From: Sphingomonas sp. Root241
Lineage (GTDB): Bacteria; Pseudomonadota; Alphaproteobacteria; Sphingomonadales; Sphingomonadaceae
Length of the DNA: 64,000 bases
Direction: 5' to 3'
NCBI RefSeq assembly: GCF_001428865.1
Contig: NZ_LMIV01000002.1
Span: 442,903 to 506,902, forward strand
A program made the position numbers and the translations under genes. Every line of letters starts with the position of its first letter. Position 1 is the first letter of the stretch. The notes under the pieces were generated by a model. It did not search any database, was not told where the DNA came from, and was given only the letters and a program-made list of their open reading frames with translations. This document shows, in pieces, positions 8,969 to 16,700 of this stretch.

Positions 8969-9496
8969 TTACTTCTTGCCCAGCTTGTCCTTGAGCGCCG
9001 CGAGGGCACCGAACGGCCCCGCTTCCTCTTCGCTGATCACACCGGCCTGCTTGAGCACTTCCGCGGCATTGGGGCTGCGCGGGAAGGGGTCGAGCGCCAG
9101 CGCCAGCGTCTCGGCTGCCGCCTCGCCGAGATCGAGCGCGCTGCCGGTGTAGAAGACGGTGTCGAGATCCTCCTCGGCCAGCTCGATTTCGTCGTGCGAT
9201 TCGTCCTCGGTGGGTTCGGTGAGGAAGCGGATCGCGAAATCCTCTTCGATCTTCGCGGGGAGTGGGTCGCCGGTGACGCCGCAGGACTGGGTCACCGCCG
9301 CCGACAAATGGCCGCTGGCGCGCACGCCGGCCGCGTCGCGGCGCAGCGCGAAGCTTGCGGCGAGACGGTCGAGCGCGACGAGATCGAAGCGCCGGGCCAA
9401 CGCTGCGCGCTCGGTCTCGTTGGCCTCGACCGTCACATTGGTTTCGCCGGCGCCGATCTGGTCGAGCCGGTGCGGGCGCGGGAATTCGGGAGTCAT
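8969..9496 (-). CDS. DUF177 (YceD-like) protein
   Basis: A 175-residue acidic protein of the YceD/DUF177 family. E. coli YceD is linked to 23S rRNA biogenesis, but the function in alphaproteobacteria is not firmly known. The conserved central block with SCGVTGDP is present. Its ATG overlaps the stop of the upstream cytochrome-chaperone gene by 4 bases, so the two are translationally coupled. The rpmF-plsX-fabH context usual in other bacteria is absent here. Confidence 0.8.
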   Translation of the reverse strand: MTPEFPRPHRLDQIGAGETNVTVEANETERAALARRFDLVALDRLAASFALRRDAAGVRASGHLSAAVTQSCGVTGDPLPAKIEEDFAIRFLTEPTEDESHDEIELAEEDLDTVFYTGSALDLGEAAAETLALALDPFPRSPNAAEVLKQAGVISEEEAGPFGALAALKDKLGKK

Positions 9497-10005
9497 TGCG
9501 GCAGCTCCCCGGCGATGATCGCGGCGGTAGGCGTGGCGGCAAGGCTATCGCGGAGCGCGAGCAGTTGCGTCTCGACATGGGCGAGCGCGGGATCCGCCGG
9601 CGCCTGACCGCGATAGACGTTGCGGACCAAAGCGGCGCGGAGGCCCTCGCCCGCGAGCCCCGCGCGATAGGCGCCGAGCCGGCCGCCGACCATGCCCATC
9701 ATCCGGCCCATATGCTTGCCGACGACGACGTCGCCGATGCCGATCTCGCGCAACTGGCCGTCCATGTCGTCGATGAAGCATTCGGCGAGCGCGGTGCTCG
9801 GCGCCTTTGCCTCGGCTTCGCCTTCGAGCCGCAGCAGGACGAGCGAGAGTATTGCGGCGATCATGTCGAATCGGCCGTCGATCGTGTCGGGGACGCCGCC
9901 TTCGGTATACCAATGCGGGGCGCGGCCCCTGGCGACTATGCCCGCGTAGAGCTGCGGCGCAGTGCCGCGATCGGAGGCGCCGAACAGGCGCTTGAGCAGT
10001 CCCAT
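9493..10005 (-). CDS. Ubiquinol-cytochrome c chaperone family protein
   Basis: A 170-residue protein resembling the Cbp3/UQCC1-type chaperone that assists cytochrome bc1 assembly. The family signature is seen in the stretch around DGRFDMIAAILSL, the FIDDMDGQLREIGIGD block and GKHMGRMMGM. The ATG at 10005 (MGLLKRLFG) is preferred to an upstream start. It heads a two-gene unit with DUF177 and is divergent from bamE. Confidence 0.85.
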   Translation of the reverse strand: MGLLKRLFGASDRGTAPQLYAGIVARGRAPHWYTEGGVPDTIDGRFDMIAAILSLVLLRLEGEAEAKAPSTALAECFIDDMDGQLREIGIGDVVVGKHMGRMMGMVGGRLGAYRAGLAGEGLRAALVRNVYRGQAPADPALAHVETQLLALRDSLAATPTAAIIAGELPQ

Positions 10006-10127
10006 GGTTGGTCTTCGTCCGTGCAACTTGTGGCGCGACCTTGTTTGGCCGCATTTTGCCGCATATTGAGGTGAATGGCGCGCGATGCAATGCGTGCGCC
10101 GGTGCTCGCGTTGCCCTGGAGATTTCG

Positions 10128-10607
10128 ATGCCCTTCCCCGTTCGCCTGGCCGGTTGCGCCGCGCTCCTCGTCGCCATGGGCGGCACTGCCTGCGCGCCGA
10201 TCAAGTCGCACCAGGGCTATGTCATCGACAAGGAGCTCGTCGATTCGGTCCAACCCGGCGTCGATACGCGCGAATCGGTGATGCAGACGCTCGGCCGCCC
10301 GACGCTGACCAGCCAGTTCAACCAGGGCGAATGGTATTACGTGTCCCGCGACAGCCGGAATTTCGGCTATAGCGATCCCAAGGTGCGCGACCAGACCACG
10401 ATCCGCATTCGCTTCGACCAGGCTGGCAACGTCGCCTCGGTCGAGAAGATGGGCAAGGAACTGATCGCCTCGGTCGATCCCTATGGCAAGAAGACCCCGA
10501 CCCTGGGCCGCAAGCGCAGCTTCTTCAGCGATCTGTTCGGCAATATCGGCACGGTCGGCGCACCGGGCACCGGCGGCGGTGGCCCTCCGGGCGGATCGGG
10601 CCAGTAA
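10128..10607 (+). CDS. bamE: Outer-membrane assembly lipoprotein BamE/SmpA-like
   Basis: A 159-residue lipoprotein expected to be the small BamE subunit of the BAM complex that inserts barrels into the outer membrane. A signal peptide ends at GGTAC with a plausible lipidated cysteine, although the residue at -3 is glycine rather than the usual leucine. The SmpA fold is seen as QPGVDTRESVMQTLGRPT, then NQGEWYYVS and the final strand IRFDQAGNVASVEK. The tail is a glycine-rich extension. A GGAG lies six bases before ATG 10128. Confidence 0.87.
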   Translation: MPFPVRLAGCAALLVAMGGTACAPIKSHQGYVIDKELVDSVQPGVDTRESVMQTLGRPTLTSQFNQGEWYYVSRDSRNFGYSDPKVRDQTTIRIRFDQAGNVASVEKMGKELIASVDPYGKKTPTLGRKRSFFSDLFGNIGTVGAPGTGGGGPPGGSGQ

Positions 10608-10713
10608 TCAAAGTTGCTGATTGCTGACCAGCGCATTCCCGCGCGGTTCAGCCGGACTCCTCCAGATTGCAGCGGTGCCGGAAGAACCGGCCTGTGAGCT
10701 TGGAGGAATCCAC

Positions 10714-11235
10714 ATGAAGAAGATCATCACCGCAGCCCTGCTTGCCGCCGTGGCGATGCCCGCGGTGGCTGTGCCCACCGCCGCCAGCGCGCAATCGAAC
10801 CGCGAGCTGCGCCGCGACCGCCAGGACATCCGCGAGGAACAGCGCGAGCTGCGCGATGCGCGGCGCCGGGGCGATCGCAGCGACATTCGCGACGAGCGCC
10901 GCGACGTCCGCGAGGCACGTCAGGAATATCGCGAGGATCGGCGCGACCGCGATCGCCGCTGGGGCGACAATGACTGGCGCGACTATCGCGCACGCAACCG
11001 CGGCGTCTATGCCCGCGGCAACTGGCGGGCGCCGTTCGGCTATACCCGCTTCCGCAGCGGCGTGCGGATCGCCCCGTCTTATTGGGGTTCACGCTATGTG
11101 ATCGGCGATCCGTGGCGCTATCGGCTGCCCCCGGTCGGGCGCTATCAGCGCTGGGTGCGTCACTATAACGACGTGCTGCTGATCGATACGCGCCGCGGCG
11201 TCGTGGTGCGTGTGATCCCGGGCTTCTACTGGTAA
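10714..11235 (+). CDS. RcnB-family periplasmic protein with Arg/Asp-rich region
   Basis: A 173-residue secreted protein: signal peptide ending at ASAQ, then about 60 residues dominated by Arg, Asp and Glu (RRDRQDIREEQ pattern), then a C-terminal RcnB-like domain (YRLPPVGRYQRWVRHYNDVLLI). RcnB in E. coli modulates nickel and cobalt efflux, but many sphingomonad paralogues are of unknown role. GGAGG lies nine bases before the ATG. The charged region likely forms a helix or coiled coil. Confidence 0.82.
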   Translation: MKKIITAALLAAVAMPAVAVPTAASAQSNRELRRDRQDIREEQRELRDARRRGDRSDIRDERRDVREARQEYREDRRDRDRRWGDNDWRDYRARNRGVYARGNWRAPFGYTRFRSGVRIAPSYWGSRYVIGDPWRYRLPPVGRYQRWVRHYNDVLLIDTRRGVVVRVIPGFYW

Positions 11236-11240
11236 ATGGA

Positions 11241-11274
11241 CCGAACCCGGGCCGCGTGAGCGGTCCGGGTTCGG
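11241..11274. terminator. Strong hairpin after the RcnB-like gene
   Basis: A perfect 10-bp stem, CCGAACCCGG with CCGGGTTCGG, closes a 14-base loop six bases after the stop codon. There is no clear T tract, so it may protect the mRNA end or act as a weak bidirectional terminator. Confidence 0.5.
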
Positions 11275-11355
11275 CCGCGCCGGTTGCGGCGGCGCGGCCG
11301 GTGCCCTGAGACACGGTCCGAAAGGGAAGGACCGCGCATTTGAACGCGCGGAAAA

Positions 11356-11380
11356 GCATTTCGCTCCCGTAGCGAAATGC
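11356..11380. terminator. Hairpin beyond the pbpC stop
   Basis: A perfect 10-bp stem, GCATTTCGCT with AGCGAAATGC, has a 5-base loop and lies 6 bases past the end of pbpC on the minus strand. On that strand the stem is followed by a short TTTTCC run, consistent with a Rho-independent terminator for pbpC. Confidence 0.6.
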
Positions 11381-11386
11381 GAATCT

Positions 11387-13612
11387 TCAGCGCACCGTAA
11401 AGAGGATCTGGTCGACCACGCGTCCGCCGAGATCGACCAGCCGCAACCGGTGCTGCCCGCGCGTCGGCAGCAGCAACGGGCGCGAATCGGCGGTGCCCAG
11501 ATCCTCGCGATCGAGCAGCAGGCGATGGCCTGCAACCTGCCCCGCCACCGCGATCGCCAGCCGCTGGCGATCGATCGGGATATCGGGGTCGAGCGCATAG
11601 ACGCTGCCCGCCACCGGATTGACGATCCGCGGCCGCCGCGCCGTCTCGGGCGCCGCCGCGACCTGGTCGAGCGCAGTGCCCTTCACGAAAAATTCGCGGC
11701 GCGGCTGCTCGATGCCCTCGGCAAAGCGGATTTGCCGCGTCTCGATTCCGGCCGGCGGCGGTGATGGTCTGGAAGGCGTGGCGGCGTGCAATGTCATCAT
11801 GACGTCACGCCATACCGGCGCCGCGCCGCTGGTGCCCGAGACCGCGCGCATCGGATCGCCTTCTAGATTGCCGACCCACACGCCGACGGTGAACCGGTCG
11901 CTGAAGCCGATGCACCAATTGTCGCGCATCGCCTTCGACGTGCCGGTTTTGGCCGCGGCCCAGAAGGGCAGGCGCAGCGCCGAATCGACGCCGAAGGTGC
12001 CGGCACGTGCGTTCGGATCGGCGAGGATGTCGGCGACGATCCATGCCGCCTGGGGTGAGACGATCTGCCGGAGCGGCTCGTGGCGCGATGCCTCGGTCAG
12101 CCGCAGCGGCGACCAGCGTCCGCCGAGCGCGAGGCTGCGATAGGCGGCGACCTGCTCGAGCAGGGTCACTTCGGCCGAGCCGAGCGCCAGCGAATAGCCG
12201 TAATATTGGCCGTCCTCGACCAGCCCGCGATAGCCGGTGTCCCACAGCCGGTCGCGAAACGCATCCACTCCGGTCAGCAGCAGCGTGCGCACCGCGGGCA
12301 CGTTGAGCGATCCCGCCAGCGCGATGCGTGCGGAGACGGGTCCCTTGAATGCGCGATCGTAATTCTGGGGGACGTAGAGCCCCGAGGCGGTGTCGAGCTG
12401 GACCGGCGAATCGTCGAGGATCGAGGCCGCGGTGAGATAGCCCTTCTCGATCGCCTGCGCGTAGAGGAACGGCTTCAGCGTCGATCCGGCCTGGCGATAT
12501 GCCGAGGCGCCGTCGACCGCGGGCGCCGTCGATTCGCCGCCGATTCCGCCGACATAAGCGAGCACGTCGCCGCTGGCATTGTCCACCACGACGACCGCGC
12601 CGTCCCTCGCGCGGGTGCCGCCCAATCCCTGCAGCTGGCGCCGCAACGCCGCAATCGCGACGGACTGGATGCGCGCGTCGAGCGTGGTGGTCACGCGCGC
12701 GCCCGGCTTGTCGAGCAATCGCGCGGCAAGGTGCGGCGCGAGCCCCGGATCGAGCGCGAGGCTGCGCGCCGGGCCGAGCATCGACGCTGCGGCGCCGGCG
12801 AAGCGGCTGCAATCCTTGTCGCGGCTGAGTGCACAGGCGCGCCGCGCGACTTCGGTCGATCCCGCGCCGGGATTGGGAAGCAGGGCCGCGAGCAGCAACG
12901 CGTCGTCGCGGGTGAGTGTCGCGGGCGTCTTGCCGAACAGCCCCAAAGCCGCGGCGCCGATCCCCTGCGCCTCGCCGCGGAAACCGGCGAGGTTGAGATA
13001 CGCCTCGAGAATCTGGTCCTTGGTCCAGCCCGCCTCGAGCGCGGCGCCCGCGCGCATCTGGCGCACCTTGTCCCACGTACTGCGATGGCCCGGTGTCGCG
13101 AGATCGGGGGCGAGATAGGCAGCGACCTGCATCGACAGCGTCGAGGCGCCGCGCGCGCGCTTACCCTCGGCGCGGTCGCGCAGCGCACCGCCGAGCGCCC
13201 ACCAGTCCACGCCGTCGTGGCTGCGGAAGCGACGGTCCTCGGCGGCGACGAGGGTGTCACGTGCCACCGGCGATATGTCGGCGAGGCGGACCCAGCCGAG
13301 CCGGCGCGCTTGGTAATCGACACGCGTGCTGTCGATCAGACGGCCGCCCCGATCGTAGAGCCAGGCCTCGGAGGGGTGCCAGTTGGCGGTTACCGCGGCG
13401 TAGCCGGGGAGCGGCGGCGGGCGCGTGACCCAGGAGAGCGATACGAAGCTGCCGATGAGCAGGGCCGCGGCGGTGAGCACGATTCGCGAAGGCGTGAAGA
13501 TGCCGCGCCAGCCGCGCTCGCGACATGCGGCGCGCTGGCGACGTCCCCATGCGACGAGCGCTTCGGGGAAGCGATCGATACGCTGGATCAGACCCGAAAG
13601 GCGCTGCTTCAC
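11387..13612 (-). CDS. pbpC: Penicillin-binding protein 1C, bifunctional
   Basis: A 741-residue class A penicillin-binding protein that polymerises and may cross-link peptidoglycan in the periplasm. One N-terminal membrane helix (about 45-62) is followed by the glycosyltransferase domain with EDRRFRSHDGVD (catalytic Glu125) and GASTLSMQ. The transpeptidase domain has STLK at 377-380, SLN at 435-437 and KTGTS at 555-559. The last 90 residues match the PBP1C C-terminal domain. The start is GTG at 13612. It follows the alpha-2-macroglobulin gene, as in the E. coli yfhM-pbpC pair, with a palindromic repeat between. Confidence 0.95.
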   Translation of the reverse strand: MKQRLSGLIQRIDRFPEALVAWGRRQRAACRERGWRGIFTPSRIVLTAAALLIGSFVSLSWVTRPPPLPGYAAVTANWHPSEAWLYDRGGRLIDSTRVDYQARRLGWVRLADISPVARDTLVAAEDRRFRSHDGVDWWALGGALRDRAEGKRARGASTLSMQVAAYLAPDLATPGHRSTWDKVRQMRAGAALEAGWTKDQILEAYLNLAGFRGEAQGIGAAALGLFGKTPATLTRDDALLLAALLPNPGAGSTEVARRACALSRDKDCSRFAGAAASMLGPARSLALDPGLAPHLAARLLDKPGARVTTTLDARIQSVAIAALRRQLQGLGGTRARDGAVVVVDNASGDVLAYVGGIGGESTAPAVDGASAYRQAGSTLKPFLYAQAIEKGYLTAASILDDSPVQLDTASGLYVPQNYDRAFKGPVSARIALAGSLNVPAVRTLLLTGVDAFRDRLWDTGYRGLVEDGQYYGYSLALGSAEVTLLEQVAAYRSLALGGRWSPLRLTEASRHEPLRQIVSPQAAWIVADILADPNARAGTFGVDSALRLPFWAAAKTGTSKAMRDNWCIGFSDRFTVGVWVGNLEGDPMRAVSGTSGAAPVWRDVMMTLHAATPSRPSPPPAGIETRQIRFAEGIEQPRREFFVKGTALDQVAAAPETARRPRIVNPVAGSVYALDPDIPIDRQRLAIAVAGQVAGHRLLLDREDLGTADSRPLLLPTRGQHRLRLVDLGGRVVDQILFTVR

Positions 13613-13621
13613 TACAATTCG

Positions 13622-13701
13622 GCATCCCGGCGAAAGCCGGGATCCAGTGTTTCTATGCCGTCTCGCTCATAGCTCTGGATCCCGGCTTTCGCCGGGATGA
13701 C
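13622..13701. repeat. Palindromic repeat between alpha-2-macroglobulin and pbpC
   Basis: Two arms of about 26 bases (cores atcccggcgaaagccggga and its complement) face across a 27-base loop and are near perfect. It has the same architecture as the element inside the helicase gene at 30122-30196. Confidence 0.85.
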
Positions 13702-13712
13702 GGGGAGAGAGA

Positions 13713-16700
13713 TCACCGCTCCGCCACCGTCATCACTGCATTGGGCAGCTGGGCGCGGATCTCGGGCGAGTACATCGCCTCGACGCGCGTCGCTGGCAGA
13801 CTGAACCGGCCCGAGGCGTTGAGCCGCATCACGTACGAGATCGTGAAGCTGCCGCGCGGCACCCAGCCATAATAAGCCCGCCACGAACCCTGCCCGCGCT
13901 CGATCCAGTTGGGCGATACGCCCTCGGCCGTGCCCGCCTGCGCATTGAGCATCTCTGATTGGCCGCCGAGGCTGCCGATCACCGTCGCGCCGCTCGGCAC
14001 CGGATCGTTGATCACCACCCAGTTGCGCTCGGCCGATGCCTCGACACTGATCGTCACCTTGATGACGTCGCCCCGCGTATACCGCCCGGGCACCAGCCCC
14101 TGCACCACGCTGACCTGCTTGGTCATCTTGTACCCCGCCATCAACGGCTGGGTCAGCGGCACCGCTGCCTTGACCCGGACGAAGGCCCATGGCCCCGCGC
14201 CGCCCGCTTGGCGCATCACCAGCGGCGTGGTCGCCGCCGGCAGCGGCAGGCTGAAGCTGCGCTGCGGCTCGAGCAGCGGCCAGGGCCGGTTGACGCTCGC
14301 GCTGCCGAGGCTCGCGGTAGTCACCCCCGCGATCGCCTCCGCCGGATAGGCGGCCATGAATTTCCGGACGGCGATCGTACCCCAGGCATTGCCGGTGGTG
14401 GTGCCCCAATGGCCGCGCTGCTGGCGCATCGCCACGCCGACCATCATCTTGGGCGTGTCGGCCTGCCAGCCGGGGCGGCCGAGCGTGACCATCACTGCCT
14501 TGATCGCCGCTTCGTCGTCCGACGACATCAGCCACCACGGCATATTGCCCTTGTCGCTGAGGTCGATGCGTGTGCCTTCATAGACCAGCCGCTGGCGAAG
14601 CACCTGCTCGGCATCGGCGCGGAGCTGCGCGCCGTTGGCGAGACCGGGGACCTTGCCCAGCGCGGCGAGATAGTCGGCGAGCGACGAAGTCGGCATCTCG
14701 GCCGGCGCAATGCCGAGCTGGCCGAGCATCGCGCTGGTCGCCGCGCCTTGCCGCGCGAGCGCCGAGAAGGCGGCGATCCGCTGGAGCCGGACATCGCCAT
14801 AATCCTCGCGGCGCAGGCGGCCGTCGAGCACTGCCTTCATCGCGTCGATCGCCTTGGCGCGCGGCCCGTCGGGCAGCGGCAGGCCGGCCTCGGCGGTGAT
14901 CGACAGGATATAGGCGGTCAGTGCCTCCGATCCCGCCCATTCGCCGGGGAAGTAGCGCAGCAGCCCGTCGCTGTCCTGATAAGCGGGGAGCTCGCCGGCA
15001 ATGCCGTTCCACATTCCGCTGTCGCCCAGCGCGATCGCCCGCGACGTGCGCTGCTCGAGACAGCCATAGGGATAGGTCCCCATGTAATCGCGCACGCCCT
15101 GGAGCGGCGGGGCAAGCGTGTCGGCGAGACTGATGTCGACCATCCCGAAGCCGGGCAGCGCGCCCGCGGGCGGCGCGATCGAGAAGCTCGTGCCTTCGCC
15201 GACCCGGGCGAGCGTCGCCGCCCAGACTTCGACCGGCACCGCCGGGATCACATCCTGCGCCACCGTCACCTTGTCGACTGCCTTGCCGTCGGCGGACTTG
15301 GCCGACACGGTCCAGCTGAGCTTGCCCGCGGCGTTGGGCGCCGTGAGGTTCCAGCTGACCGGCGCGGCCCCGCCCGCCGGGATGTCGACGGTCAGCGGCT
15401 TGCCGGTAGCGACAGCCGGGCTGAGCACGACATTCGCCGTCACGCGCATCGGCTTGTCCGATCCGTTGCGCAGCGTGAACATCGCCCCGAAGGTGTCGCC
15501 GGAGCGCACCACCTGCGGCACGCCCGGATAGATGCTGAGATCCTGATGGGTGCGGACGCTCGCCTCGCCGGTGCCGAACAGTTGCGCGCCATTGGTGGCG
15601 ATCGCGACCAGCTTGAACGAGGTGAGCGCGTCCGAAAGCGGCACCTGCACGCGGGCGCGGCCATTGCCGTCGAGCGGCACCTTGCCCTTCCACAGCAGCA
15701 CCGGCTGGAAATTCTCGCGGTTGAGCCCCGAGAGATCGCCGCCGCCACCGCCGCCGGCCTCGACGGCTTTCTTGCCGTAGTGCCGTTTGCCGACGACCTG
15801 GGTCTGCGCGGTCGAAGTGAGCACCGAGATCGGCCGGTCGCCCATCATCGCCGTGAGCACGTCCCAGCTTTCATTGGGCGCGAGCTGGAGCAGTGCCTCG
15901 TCGACTGCGGCGAAGGCGACATCGGCCTCGCGCGCCGGCGAGCCGTCGGGATTCTTCACCTGCACGTCGACATTGGCGATGTCGCGCGCGGCATAGGTCG
16001 CTTTCTCGGCCTTGACCGCGACACCAAGCCGATGGCCTTCCCACCCGACCTTCACCTTGGCGATGCCGAGCCGGTAAGCCGGCTTGGCGAGATCGACCGT
16101 CGGAGTCGGCTTGCCGCCGTCCTGCGAGAAGGGCAGCCCCCAGTCGCGCGCGAGGCTCGATCGCCAATTGGCGAAACCTGACACGCGGCCACGCACCGCC
16201 ATCACCGAGACATAGACGTCGGGTGCATAGGATGCCGGCATCGGCACTTCGATCACCGGATCCTTGCCGCTGAGGCCGACGACGAAGCTCGAGAGCACGC
16301 CCTCGCGCTCGACCGTCACCAAGGCCGTCGCCTCGCGGAAGGGCATGCGGACCTGGAATTTGGCGGTTTCGCCAGCCTTGTATTCGAGCTGCTCGGGGAT
16401 GACGTCCATCCGGTCGCCATTGTCGCCACCGAACCACCAATCGTCGTCGCCGACCAGCCAGGTCGAGCGCGTCGCACGCGCGACATTGCCATTGGCGTCC
16501 TTGGTGGTCGCCACGGCATAGACTTCGCCCGACACGCCCGGATCGAGCTGGCAGGTCGCCAGCCCCTGCGCGTCGGTGGTCGCCGAGCACGTCGCGCCCA
16601 GCTTCGTCGTCTTCATCTGGTTGTCGTACGCATAGAAGCCGCCGATCAGCCGCCGCCGCGCGGTGAGGATCTCGCGGCTATAGAGCTCGACCGAGATCGA

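Noticed and set aside
12080-16181. Long plus-strand frames opposite pbpC and the alpha-2-macroglobulin gene
   Set aside because: Both are antisense shadows with skewed composition, no ribosome sites and no recognisable domains.
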